NCBI RefSeq assembly: GCF_003858645.1
Contig: NZ_RQJP01000004.1
Span: 62,001-126,000, forward strand
Direction of reading: 5' to 3'
DNA: 64,000 nt
From: Larkinella knui
Lineage (GTDB): Bacteria > Bacteroidota > Bacteroidia > Cytophagales > Spirosomataceae
This document shows, in pieces, positions 27,727 to 36,087 of this stretch. The notes beneath the pieces are model-generated. The model was not told where the DNA came from, did not search any database, and saw only the letters and a list, made by a program, of their open reading frames with translations. The position numbers and the translations under genes are program-made. How positions within the stretch are numbered: position 1 is the stretch's first letter; the number at the start of each line of letters is the position of its first letter.

Positions 27727-28805
27727 TGCAAGCGTTACGGGCTGCCCCCGCGCCTGCCGGGAGCCAAAAACCGGCTTTTTTTTTCTTCGGCCGGTTTTTT
27801 ACCGGATGGCTGCTCTTCCTTACGTTGGCAGGGCAGGCGCAAAACCGCATCGGTCGTGATGTCGATACGGCGTATGTGCAGATCTTTCGGGGAAAGCTGA
27901 CGGCCCGGACGTTCCTCTCCCAAAAATACACCTCATTTGTTCTGTCAACCCCACTAAAACAATCGCCTTCGCTGCGTTTCCGGCCCAATTCGGCGCTGGA
28001 TTTAGGCATCGGTGCCACGTTCGGTGCGCTGACGTTGAACCTCTCCTACGGCCTTTCGTTTCTGAACCAGAATAACGGAAAAGGCAAAACCCGGGACATT
28101 GACCTGCAAACACACGTTTACATGCGGAAGTGGGTGGTCGACGGCTTTGGGCAGTTTTACAGCGGCTATTTTCTGGCACCACGCGGCAAGGCGTCGTCCG
28201 ATCCGGATCGGTACTACCAACGCCCGGATCTGGGCGTGCGAATGGTGGGGGGCTCGCTTTGGCGGGTGCTTAATTTCCGGCGGTTTTCGTTTCGGGCAGC
28301 TTTGGTGCAGAACGAGCGGCAAAAACAGTCGGCGGGTTCGTGGCTGATGGGTTTTCAGCTGTATTACGGGGTGATGCAGGGCGACAGCGCGCTGGTTCCG
28401 GGCGTTTTTCAGGCCGCTTTTCCGGACGACGAGGTGCGCCGGATGCGGTTTATAAAAGTAGGGCCCTGCGCGGGCTATGCCTATACGTACGTGTTTCGGG
28501 AACGCTGGTTTGCCACCGGATCATTGACGGCCAACCTCAATGCGACGTTCAGCAAAGAAACCTTTGAGGCCGGTAAACTGACCGCCGGCAATGTGCGCCC
28601 CGATTTCCTTTTTCGGGCCGTAGCCGGCTACAACAGCAATCAGTGGTGCGTAACACTCGGCTGGGTGAATGGCTCGGTAGCTGTTCGGAGCCCCGTTTAT
28701 CGCTACACCATTCATACCGGTAATTATCGTTTTACGGTGGCCCGGCGTTTCAAGGCGAATTCCCGGATGCGGAAAATGGTCCCGGAGACGATCAAAATAT
28801 TATAA
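27723..28805 (+). CDS. Predicted outer-membrane protein, DUF4421-like
   Basis: 360 residues (or 359 from the second ATG at 27726). The hydrophobic leader PAFFFFGRFFTGWLLFLTLAGQAQ looks like a signal peptide, followed by beta-strand-rich sequence with features of DUF4421 barrel proteins (LDLGIGATFGALTLNLSYGLSFL, DGFGQFYSGYF, LIPGVFQ-like then AYTYVF). The family match is from memory and not certain. The ATG overlaps the asmA-like stop. Strikingly, an intrinsic-terminator-shaped hairpin (27766-27800) lies in the leader codons and includes a T9 run. Possibly an outer-membrane partner of the AsmA-like protein. Confidence 0.7.
   Translation: MMQALRAAPAPAGSQKPAFFFFGRFFTGWLLFLTLAGQAQNRIGRDVDTAYVQIFRGKLTARTFLSQKYTSFVLSTPLKQSPSLRFRPNSALDLGIGATFGALTLNLSYGLSFLNQNNGKGKTRDIDLQTHVYMRKWVVDGFGQFYSGYFLAPRGKASSDPDRYYQRPDLGVRMVGGSLWRVLNFRRFSFRAALVQNERQKQSAGSWLMGFQLYYGVMQGDSALVPGVFQAAFPDDEVRRMRFIKVGPCAGYAYTYVFRERWFATGSLTANLNATFSKETFEAGKLTAGNVRPDFLFRAVAGYNSNQWCVTLGWVNGSVAVRSPVYRYTIHTGNYRFTVARRFKANSRMRKMVPETIKIL
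27766..27800 (+). promoter_or_regulatory. Terminator-shaped hairpin inside the start of a coding region
   Basis: AAAAACCGGC (27766-27775) pairs perfectly with GCCGGTTTTT (27790-27799), and the right arm ends in six T. It begins 40 bp after the stop of the AsmA-like gene and lies within codons 15-26 of the downstream gene. It could attenuate read-through or could simply reflect Phe-rich leader codons. Confidence 0.45.
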
Positions 28806-28936
28806 TCTGACGGGGGCCGCTTGCAAACAATTATCCACCAGGAAGCCCCATTTTGAGCAAAATATGTTCTCTAAATTATTATCTTTCGAGTCGAAATAGT
28901 CCTACGCTCATTTCTTCCCCGTTTATAGGTGCCGTC

Positions 28937-30601
28937 ATGCAAAAACTACAGAATCTCGATTACGCTGTTTTCTTTATTTATTTCATCATCGTAGCCTCGT
29001 ATGGCTACTGGATTTACCAACGAAAAAAGACCAAAGAAACTTCCTCCACTGATTTTTTTCTGGCCGAAGGTTCATTAACCTGGTGGGCCATCGGGTCGTC
29101 GCTGATCGCGTCTAACATTTCGGCTGAACAGTTCATCGGGGCTTCCGGCGACGGTTTTGCCATGGGGCTGGCCATTGCCACCTACGAATGGATGGCGGCC
29201 GCTACGCTGATTGTGGTCGCCGTTTTCTTCATGCCGATTTACCTCAAGAACCGGATTTTCACGATGCCGCAGTTCCTGACGAAGCGATACAACAATACCG
29301 TTGCCATGATCATGGCCATTTTCTGGCTGTTTCTCTACATTTTGGTCAATCTGACGTCGATTCTGTTTCTGGGAGCACTGGCCGTTTCAACCATATCGGG
29401 TCTCAATTTTACATTCTGCATGTTCGGGCTGGCGGTTTTTGCGGTCATCATCACGCTGGGCGGTATGAAAGTAATCGGCTATACGGACGTTATTCAGGTA
29501 TTTTTTCTCATCCTGGGCGGGCTCGCCACCACCTATCTGGCGGTCAATCTGGTGTCATCGGAGAACGGCACAACCGGTATTCTGAATGGTTTCAATCACA
29601 TGCTGGCTAAATCGGAAGACCATTTTCACATGATTTTCCCGAAAGGCCATCCGCATTATGCGTCGTTGCCCGGTCTTACGGTGCTCATCGGCGGGATGTG
29701 GATTGTAAACCTGAACTACTGGGGTTGTAATCAATACATTACGCAGCGGGCATTGGGGGCTGATTTGAAAACCGCCCGGGAAGGCATCCTCTTTGCGGCT
29801 TTTCTGAAGCTGCTGATGCCCATTATTGTCGTTTTGCCCGGTATTGCCGCCTACACGCTTTATCAGCAGGGGTTGTTTCAGCAGGAAATGCTGGACGTTT
29901 CGGGCGAGGTGAACAAGGATCATGCCTATCCGGTGTTGCTGAACTTGCTGCCCTCCGGTTTGAAAGGACTTTCGTTTGCGGCTCTGACGGCGGCCGTTGT
30001 GGCTTCTCTGGCGGGAAAAGCCAACTCGATTTCTACCATTTTTACCCTCGATATTTTCAAGAAATACATCTCACCCGATGCCAGCGAACAAAAACTGGTT
30101 CGTGTGGGCCGGATCGCCATTTGGGTCTCGATGCTGATGGCCATTTTCATTTCGCCGTTTATGGGAATCGACAAAAAAGGCGGTTTTCAGTTTATTCAGG
30201 AAATGACGGGCTTGGTGTCGCCGGGTGTTTTTGCGGCCTTTATCATGGGTTTCTTCTGGAAGAAAACCAATTCGGCCGGGGCTTTATTTGCCATCGTAGG
30301 TGGATTTCTGTTGTCGCTGTTCTTCAAATACATGCTGCCCGGCCTGGTCGATCTCCAGTTTCTGGCTCCAACCGGTTTTGCCGTTCCGAATCCGGACGGA
30401 ATCTACACCATTCCGTTTCTCGACACGATGGGCTTTGTCTTCCTGATCTGCGTGGCGGTAATGATCGTTCTTGGGTTGCAGAAGCCCAGCGACAAAGGGC
30501 TTGAAATTGACAGCAGCATGTTCAAAACGTCCTCCAGCTTCGCCATCGGGGCCGCGGTCGTTCTGGTCATTATCGTGCTTTTATACAGTTATTTCTGGTA
30601 A
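28937..30601 (+). CDS. Sodium/solute symporter (SSS family, SGLT-like)
   Basis: 554 residues with about 13-14 membrane helices. Family blocks include FFLAEGSLTWWAIGSSLIASNISAEQFIGASG (split across TM2) and LNYWGCNQYITQRALGA, which resemble sugar symporters of the vSGLT group. It would couple Na+ to uptake of a sugar or related solute; the substrate cannot be read. The start MQKLQNLDYAVFFIYF at 28937 is the family start; an upstream in-frame Met (28853) adds 28 non-conserved residues. A near-consensus -7 element TATCTTTC lies at 28880-28887. It converges on cutC with a long palindrome between. Confidence 0.9.
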   Translation: MQKLQNLDYAVFFIYFIIVASYGYWIYQRKKTKETSSTDFFLAEGSLTWWAIGSSLIASNISAEQFIGASGDGFAMGLAIATYEWMAAATLIVVAVFFMPIYLKNRIFTMPQFLTKRYNNTVAMIMAIFWLFLYILVNLTSILFLGALAVSTISGLNFTFCMFGLAVFAVIITLGGMKVIGYTDVIQVFFLILGGLATTYLAVNLVSSENGTTGILNGFNHMLAKSEDHFHMIFPKGHPHYASLPGLTVLIGGMWIVNLNYWGCNQYITQRALGADLKTAREGILFAAFLKLLMPIIVVLPGIAAYTLYQQGLFQQEMLDVSGEVNKDHAYPVLLNLLPSGLKGLSFAALTAAVVASLAGKANSISTIFTLDIFKKYISPDASEQKLVRVGRIAIWVSMLMAIFISPFMGIDKKGGFQFIQEMTGLVSPGVFAAFIMGFFWKKTNSAGALFAIVGGFLLSLFFKYMLPGLVDLQFLAPTGFAVPNPDGIYTIPFLDTMGFVFLICVAVMIVLGLQKPSDKGLEIDSSMFKTSSSFAIGAAVVLVIIVLLYSYFW

Positions 30602-30611
30602 AAAGAGGGGT

Positions 30612-30706
30612 TTATTTCGCAGAGTTGGGCGGAGAAAAAGGGAGTTAAGCGGGGTTTAAGAAAACCTCTGTTTAACTCCTTTTTTCTCCGCTTAACTCTG
30701 CGAAAT
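30612..30706. repeat. Long intergenic palindrome, family B, reaching into cutC
   Basis: The left arm (30612-30656) reads TTATTTCGCAGAGTTGGGCG then GAGAAAAAGGGAGTTAAGCG. The right arm complement (30706 leftwards) reads TTATTTCGCAGAGTTAAGCG then GAGAAAAAAGGAGTTAAAC. The right arm encodes the last residues and the TAA stop of cutC (stop at 30692-30694). Similar ACTCTGCG/CTCCGC repeats are, from memory, found in many unrelated genomes. Confidence 0.85.
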
Positions 30707-31417
30707 AACTTTTTTGATTAGTTCGCTGTCTGTGCTTAGCCATTCATACTCTCCCAGGGCTACGGACGCCATCGGCACACCCGGATGACGGTATTTCATG
30801 CCGCTGTTCATTACCTTCTTGCCCGTCAGGTGGAGCGCGTGAACACCCGATGCGGCCAGCCGGGCAGCATTGGTGGCCGTCACGCCCGCTCCGGCCATAA
30901 TCTCGATCCGGTTGCCCGCCTGTTCGGCCAATTGCCTGAGCAGCGGAATACCGGCTTCGGCGCTGGCTTGCTGCCCCGAGGTCAGAATTCGCTGGGCTCC
31001 CGTTCGAATAACCGCTTCGAGAGCTTCCAGCGGGTCGCGCGTCAAATCGAAAGCCCGGTGAAACGTAACCGGCAGCGGACTGGCCAGCTGAACCAGTTCG
31101 GTGGTTTGTTCTTCATCGACCGTACCGTCAGCGTTTAAAAGGCCGAACACCACGCCGTCGGCACCGGCTTGTTTGGCGGTTTCGATATCCCGGCGCATAA
31201 CGGCCAGTTCCGTAGCGTTGTATAAAAAATCACCACCACGGGGACGGATCATGACGTAGAGTTCGATGCTGATTTGCTGGCGCGCCAGTTCAATGAGGCC
31301 GTAGCTGGGGGTGGTGCCGCCCTCTCCTGCCCCACCGCACAGTTCGATCCGGGCAGCTCCGCTGGCCTGGGCAATCAGGCATGACTCCAGTGAAAAGGCA
31401 CATATTTCGATCTTCAT
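30692..31417 (-). CDS. cutC: CutC family protein
   Basis: 241 residues with a TIM-barrel pattern and the CutC signatures EICAFSLESCLIAQASGAARIELCGG near the N-terminus, GGTTPSYGLI, VMIRPRGGDFLYN, and TFHRAFDL. CutC was first described in copper tolerance, but its molecular activity remains unsettled. Cytosolic. The start MKIEICAF at 31417 is the family start. The final codons (VISQS) and stop are part of the intergenic palindrome, suggesting the original C-terminus was replaced when the repeat arrived. Confidence 0.92.
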   Translation of the reverse strand: MKIEICAFSLESCLIAQASGAARIELCGGAGEGGTTPSYGLIELARQQISIELYVMIRPRGGDFLYNATELAVMRRDIETAKQAGADGVVFGLLNADGTVDEEQTTELVQLASPLPVTFHRAFDLTRDPLEALEAVIRTGAQRILTSGQQASAEAGIPLLRQLAEQAGNRIEIMAGAGVTATNAARLAASGVHALHLTGKKVMNSGMKYRHPGVPMASVALGEYEWLSTDSELIKKVISQS

Positions 31418-31561
31418 TGATTGATAGACGGTTAGAAAAAGAGAAAGATTGAAGAAAGAATACAAACATTTTCAGCCGTGATTCGGTTAAATGGCCTAAA
31501 CAGCATTCTAAACGTTTCTGAAAGAATTTTCAGGGACATGTATAGGATATTCATATTTTTT

Positions 31562-31569
31562 TACTTTTG
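31562..31569 (+). promoter_or_regulatory. -7 element of the DUF2795 gene promoter
   Basis: TACTTTTG matches TAnnTTTG exactly, 46 bp before the ATG at 31616. The region upstream is AT-rich. No clear TTG at -33. Confidence 0.5.
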
Positions 31570-31615
31570 CACAATTTTACGACAATCAGTCGTCATATTT
31601 TTAGCAGCAACGCTT

Positions 31616-31837
31616 ATGTATTGGACACTCGAATTGGCATCCTATCTGGAAGATGCCCCCTGGCCGGCTACCAAAGATGAGTTGATTGATTACTCAATCC
31701 GCTCTGGCGCTCCATTAGAAGTAGTCGAAAACCTGCAGGAGTTGGAGGACGACGGTCAGCCCTACGAGAGTATCGAGGAAATATGGCCTGATTACCCAAC
31801 CAAGGACGATTTCTTCTTCAACGAAGACGAGTATTAG
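31616..31837 (+). CDS. DUF2795 small acidic protein
   Basis: 73 residues starting MYWTLELASYLEDAPWPATKDELIDYSIRSG (in short blocks: LASYLEDAPWPATKDEL, then GAPLEVVENLQEL). It has the DUF2795 helix-rich fold pattern and a very acidic C-terminus (DDFFFNEDEY). No catalytic residues; function unknown. Longer in-frame starts upstream would translate through the promoter at 31562-31569, so the short start is right. Small monocistronic gene with its own terminator (31859-31901). Confidence 0.85.
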   Translation: MYWTLELASYLEDAPWPATKDELIDYSIRSGAPLEVVENLQELEDDGQPYESIEEIWPDYPTKDDFFFNEDEY

Positions 31838-31858
31838 CCGGTTGTTACCCCGTTATCG

Positions 31859-31901
31859 ACCCATGAAGATGCAGCCCTGTCGGTTGTGCTTTATGGGTTT
31901 T
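31859..31901 (+). terminator. Terminator of the DUF2795 gene
   Basis: ACCCATGAAG (31859-31868) pairs with CTTTATGGGT (31889-31898) with one G-U pair, followed by TTT. It starts 21 bp after the DUF2795 stop. Confidence 0.55.
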
Positions 31902-31924
31902 ACTATTTGGGGCGGTTTGGAAAA

Positions 31925-32368
31925 TCAGGTGTTCCGGTATTTTTTCGGCGCATATAAAAAACCAAATGCTTCGGATCCCTGGCGTTTGTGAACCCTGTGG
32001 TGTACGTAGTGCGCCCGGATGATTCGCTTCAGGTACGCGTTGCGGGTATTGAACCGGATTTTGATCCGCCGGTGAACAATAACGTCGTGGAAAATAAAAT
32101 AAAAAATACCGTATAGCGTCACGCCGATTCCGATTGGTGCCAGGAACCAGAGCGATTCGACTTCCAATCCAACCATAACCGTTCCGACGGCCACCAGACT
32201 GAATACGACACTGAACAGATCATTCCGTTCCAGAAAACCGGAATGGTGATTGTGGTGCGAATGGTGCCAGCGCCACATAAAACCGTGCATAATGTATTTG
32301 TGCGTCCACCAGGCCACGCCTTCCATTCCCACAAACGTAATCAGAGCAATTACAACGTTTACCACCAT
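31925..32368 (-). CDS. crtZ: Beta-carotene hydroxylase-like di-iron membrane hydroxylase (CrtZ type)
   Basis: 147 residues with two to four membrane helices and the histidine clusters of the fatty-acid/carotenoid hydroxylase superfamily: HKYIMH (23-28), HHSHHNHH (35-42), FHDVIVHRR and HYVHHRVH. These ligate a di-iron centre. Length and spacing match CrtZ, which adds hydroxyl groups to beta-carotene to make zeaxanthin, fitting the pigmented lifestyle of many Cytophagales. No other carotenoid gene is nearby, so the substrate is inferred from family only. Confidence 0.88.
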   Translation of the reverse strand: MVVNVVIALITFVGMEGVAWWTHKYIMHGFMWRWHHSHHNHHSGFLERNDLFSVVFSLVAVGTVMVGLEVESLWFLAPIGIGVTLYGIFYFIFHDVIVHRRIKIRFNTRNAYLKRIIRAHYVHHRVHKRQGSEAFGFLYAPKKYRNT

Positions 32369-32570
32369 TTTTTCGTTACCAGATCAGATACTAACAAAAG
32401 GAAACCACTAACTGGATTAAATGGTTCTTACGGAGAACCGCTAACGAATTTAGTGCATTTTCCGGTAAAATAGTTGTTCGAACCTTTGGTTCGTATTGGT
32501 TAAAACGGTTATATTTAATAGCAAAGGAGGGGCTGACAACCTTCCTGATACCTACACAGCCGACTGACGG

Positions 32571-33215
32571 ATGGACTACAGGGCGCTCAAGGAACTGGTT
32601 AGACAAGGTGAGGGAACGCATCTCGAATTCAAATTAAAGTCCAATCACCCCGAACGGATTATTCGCGAAATTGTCGCGTTTGCCAACACGGAAGGCGGAA
32701 AACTACTGATTGGCATTGGCGACGACAAAAGCATTCAAGGCCTCAAACACGTTGACGAAGACGAATACCTGCTGGTTCGCGCCATTGAGCGGTATTGTAC
32801 GCCAGCGATTGACTACCACCTCGAACGCGTGCCGCTGGCCAACGAACGGGATGTTCTGGTGATTACCGTTCCGGAGAGCGAGCACAAGCCGCACTACGTA
32901 GACGATCCCACCAACGACTTCCGGCGGGCTTATGTCCGGGTCGACGACAAGGCTGTACAAGCCAGCAAGGAAGTCCGCGAGATTATGAAAGGCGAAACCG
33001 CCGAGCGGGCCGTTCGCTTTACGTATGGTGACAAAGAGCAAACGCTCATGCAGCATCTGGATCGAAACCAGAGCATTACCGTCGACCTTTTTGCCAACAT
33101 TGCGAATATCCCGCGTAAAATGGCCTCGCGAACGCTGGTGTTGCTGGTGTTGGCAAATGTGCTGGAAATCCATCCCAACGAAACGGTGGACCGGTTTACG
33201 ACGCGGGTGGAATGA
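32571..33215 (+). CDS. AlbA_2 (Schlafen-type) ATP-binding domain protein
   Basis: 214 residues. The N-terminal AlbA_2 domain (about 5-140) has the hallmark EGTHLEFKLKSN, IVAFANTEGGKLLIGIGDD and the tyrosine-rich end RRAYVRVDD. The remaining ~65 residues look like a small winged helix (LFANIANIPRKMASRTLVLLVLANVLEI). Related proteins are called putative DNA-binding or transcriptional regulators; the domain also occurs in Schlafen proteins and some defence genes. No partner gene is adjacent, so a housekeeping regulator is as likely as anything else. Confidence 0.85.
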   Translation: MDYRALKELVRQGEGTHLEFKLKSNHPERIIREIVAFANTEGGKLLIGIGDDKSIQGLKHVDEDEYLLVRAIERYCTPAIDYHLERVPLANERDVLVITVPESEHKPHYVDDPTNDFRRAYVRVDDKAVQASKEVREIMKGETAERAVRFTYGDKEQTLMQHLDRNQSITVDLFANIANIPRKMASRTLVLLVLANVLEIHPNETVDRFTTRVE

Positions 33216-33350
33216 AAGAGGGGTAAGAATGAAGCAGCGTAAGGGATAAATGGAACCGTGAGGGCGATCCGCTTTTCCGTTTGTCATTCATCGTTTTACA
33301 TTTCTCAGTATTGAATCACTTCTTAGTCAAAGGTTCTGACGGTTTTCCAC

Positions 33351-33358
33351 TACCTTTG
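33351..33358 (+). promoter_or_regulatory. -7 element before the TPR-DUF4292-EnvC operon
   Basis: TACCTTTG is an exact TAnnTTTG match in the 257-bp gap upstream of the TPR gene (ATG 33473). It implies a leader of about 110 nt. -33 is not clear. Confidence 0.5.
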
Positions 33359-33472
33359 CCTATTGTGATCATTGGTAGCCTCGGGTTGCAATAGAGGATG
33401 CACCAAACACGTTTGAACAGAGAGCCCGGTGGGCATTCAGAGTCGTTCGATTCATCTAAGTAGATCATACAG

Positions 33473-35233
33473 ATGCACTATCTGGTAAAACCCAATTGGC
33501 GGAAATGGCTGGTTGCCGGTATCGGTTGCCTGATGGTGTGGGTAATCACACCCGCTCTGGCACAACGTAAAGCCAAGGATAAAGAGAAGGAGCAGAAACC
33601 GAAAGAAGGCGTTCGGGGCGTGGAAGAATCCTTATTTACGGAAGGAATGAAGTTCATGATGATGGACGAACCTTCGAAAGCCGTCGCGCAATTTCAGAAA
33701 GTTATCCAGCTCTATCCCGAAAATCCGGCGGCTAATTATGCAGCCGCAACGGCGCTGGTGAAATTGAACAAGCCCGAAGAGGCCCTGCCTTTTGCCCAGA
33801 AAGCCGTTCAACTGGATAAGAGCAACAATAAATATTATGTGCTGCAGCTGGCCGAACTGCTGGTGAAGCAGAAGCGCTATTCCGACGCCGAAAATCTCTA
33901 CGAAGAGCTGATTAAGAAAAGTCCCGACAACATCGAATACGGTGTTGAACTGGCGGCTATTTATCTTTTCGACGAAAAACCGGACAAGGCCCTCGATATG
34001 TACGACAAAGTGGAGAAGGCCATGGGCATGAACGAGGAAATTGTTCGGCAGAAACAGCGGATTTATTTAAAGCAGAATAAAGTTGAAAAAGCCATTCTGG
34101 AAGCCGAAAAACTGGTGGCTTCCGAACCGGGCGAAACCGATTACTTACTGGAAGGCGCGGAGTTGCTGATTGCCAACGACCGCAACGATCAGGCGGTTGA
34201 CTGGCTCCAGCGGGCGCTAAAAGTAAACTCGGATCTGCCCCAGGCACACGTCATGCTGGCCGATTTATACCGTAAGCAGGGCAATCTGGAAAAATGCAGC
34301 CAGGAGCTGGATAAGGTGTTCTCCAATCCGAATCTGGAAGCCGACATCAAGGCCCGGATCTTGTCGAGCTACATCGATATGATGGGTAAAGACGAGAAAG
34401 CCAGACAAAGCGCCGTCAAACTGGCGAAAGAACTATCGGCGGCCCATCCCAGAGATGCCCGATCGCAGGCCATCTATGCGGATTTGCTGGTTCAGCAGGG
34501 CAAAAAAGCCGAAGCCCGCGATTATTACGTCAAAGCCGCCCGGCTGGACAAAGCCAAGTATGAAGTCTGGGGAGCCATTCTGCAACTCGATGGCGAATTG
34601 AATCAGATGGATAGTATGTTGGTTCATTCCGAACAGGCGCTGGAATTATTCCCGAATCAGGGCGTAATCTGGGCATTCAACGGATCGGCCAATTACTTCA
34701 AGAAACGCTACAAAGAAGCCGTTGAAGCCTACGAAGAAACCAAGCGGCTTTCGGCTACTAACGCCGAGCTCATGAAGAGCGTAAATGCGCAACTGGGCGA
34801 CGTCTACAATGGCATGGGCGACCATCAGAAATCGGACGAAGCCTACGAACTGGTTCTGAAAGACGACCCCGACAACGATCACGTTCTGAATAATTACAGT
34901 TATTTTCTATCCTTACGGAAGGAAAAATTACCACTGGCGTTGCAGATGTCGGAGCGTCTGGTCGAAAAAAATCAGACTAATGCGACGTATCTGGATACTT
35001 ACGCCTGGGTTTTGTACGTCATGAAAGACTATGCCAAAGCCCGAACCTACCTTGAAAAAGCCATCCAGGTCGACAAGAATGTGAGTGGCACCATTATCGA
35101 ACATTATGGCGATGTGTTGTATCAGCTCGGCGAACACGACAAGGCCATTGAACAGTGGAAGCGGGCAAAACTAAAAGGCGAAACGACCGAACGGTTGGAT
35201 AAGAAAATCGCAACCGGAAAAATTTATGAGTAA
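33473..35233 (+). CDS. Tetratricopeptide-repeat protein, envelope operon
   Basis: 586 residues with a signal peptide (about 1-31, ending ALAQ) and a Lys-rich linker. At least twelve TPR-like helical hairpins follow (for example AVAQFQKVIQLYPENPAANY, AENLYEELIKKSPDN, AIEQWKRAKLKGET). A periplasmic scaffold function is likely. The trio TPR-DUF4292-EnvC is a recurrent Bacteroidota gene order, suggesting a shared role in envelope or cell-division peptidoglycan remodelling (inference). Its stop overlaps the DUF4292 start by 8 bp (ATGAGTAA). Confidence 0.9.
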   Translation: MHYLVKPNWRKWLVAGIGCLMVWVITPALAQRKAKDKEKEQKPKEGVRGVEESLFTEGMKFMMMDEPSKAVAQFQKVIQLYPENPAANYAAATALVKLNKPEEALPFAQKAVQLDKSNNKYYVLQLAELLVKQKRYSDAENLYEELIKKSPDNIEYGVELAAIYLFDEKPDKALDMYDKVEKAMGMNEEIVRQKQRIYLKQNKVEKAILEAEKLVASEPGETDYLLEGAELLIANDRNDQAVDWLQRALKVNSDLPQAHVMLADLYRKQGNLEKCSQELDKVFSNPNLEADIKARILSSYIDMMGKDEKARQSAVKLAKELSAAHPRDARSQAIYADLLVQQGKKAEARDYYVKAARLDKAKYEVWGAILQLDGELNQMDSMLVHSEQALELFPNQGVIWAFNGSANYFKKRYKEAVEAYEETKRLSATNAELMKSVNAQLGDVYNGMGDHQKSDEAYELVLKDDPDNDHVLNNYSYFLSLRKEKLPLALQMSERLVEKNQTNATYLDTYAWVLYVMKDYAKARTYLEKAIQVDKNVSGTIIEHYGDVLYQLGEHDKAIEQWKRAKLKGETTERLDKKIATGKIYE

Positions 35234-36071
35234 ATACCTTATCGGATTTCTGTGCGTCATCATGCTGCTCACGTCAGAAGGGTGTCGTCGCCGGAGGCTC
35301 TTCCGCAACGCCCCGCCTTCGCCGGTGGCAGATACCGTTTCTGTAAAACCCACACTTCCAACCGATAGCACGGCTGCGGCCCCGGTTCTACCTTCCATTG
35401 ATCCCAATGCCACGGTCGAGCAGGTTGATTTTTCGTATTTGACGGCAAAATCAAAGGTTTCGTTTAAAAGTAAAGACCAGGATATCAACAATGCCAACGT
35501 AAATCTTCGAATCGATAAAGACAGTTTGATCTGGCTGTCGGTATCGGGCGTGGGTGTTGAGGTGGCGCGGGCAATTATTACAAAAGACTCGGTGGTGATT
35601 ATGGACCGTATTCACCGCGAATATTCGGTGTATGATTATCAGTCGTTAAGCCAGCGGTTTAACTTTAACCTGAATTTTGGCCTGATCCAGTCGCTGTTAA
35701 TCGGCAATCTGCCCTTACCGAAGGAACCGGCGCAACGGGTTAAAAATGAGAAGGATTATCTGCTGCTCCGGCAGCGTGAAGGCAAGGTGCTGGTGGAAAA
35801 CTACATTGGTGAGCAAAACCGGAAACTGAAAAAACTGCTGGTGGTTGAGCAACCCACCAAGAATTCGCTGACGCTGGATTATGATGATTTTACCGTACTG
35901 AACAATTTTCTGTTTCCCTATACCAGTCTGGTAACTGTCGATTACAAATCCAAAAACGATGGACAGCCTTACCAGACCGTCTTACGAATACGACACAATA
36001 AAGTTGAGCTTACCGATAAAAATCCGGGCTTTCCGTTTAACGTTCCGCCAAAATACCAGCGGAGACCGTAA
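35226..36071 (+). CDS. DUF4292 lipoprotein
   Basis: 281 residues with a lipoprotein signal peptide: MSKYLIGFLCVIMLLTSEGC, lipid-attachment Cys20, followed by a basic stretch RRRR. The rest is beta-rich, with the DUF4292 core NANVNLRIDKDSLIWLSVSGVGVEVARA and an end with VDYKSKNDGQPYQTVLRIRHNKVEL. The fold recalls LolA/LolB-type lipoprotein carriers, but function is not known. Co-translated with the TPR gene and followed by envC after 16 bp. Confidence 0.9.
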   Translation: MSKYLIGFLCVIMLLTSEGCRRRRLFRNAPPSPVADTVSVKPTLPTDSTAAAPVLPSIDPNATVEQVDFSYLTAKSKVSFKSKDQDINNANVNLRIDKDSLIWLSVSGVGVEVARAIITKDSVVIMDRIHREYSVYDYQSLSQRFNFNLNFGLIQSLLIGNLPLPKEPAQRVKNEKDYLLLRQREGKVLVENYIGEQNRKLKKLLVVEQPTKNSLTLDYDDFTVLNNFLFPYTSLVTVDYKSKNDGQPYQTVLRIRHNKVELTDKNPGFPFNVPPKYQRRP

Positions 36072-36087
36072 CACCCCGTATTGCAAG

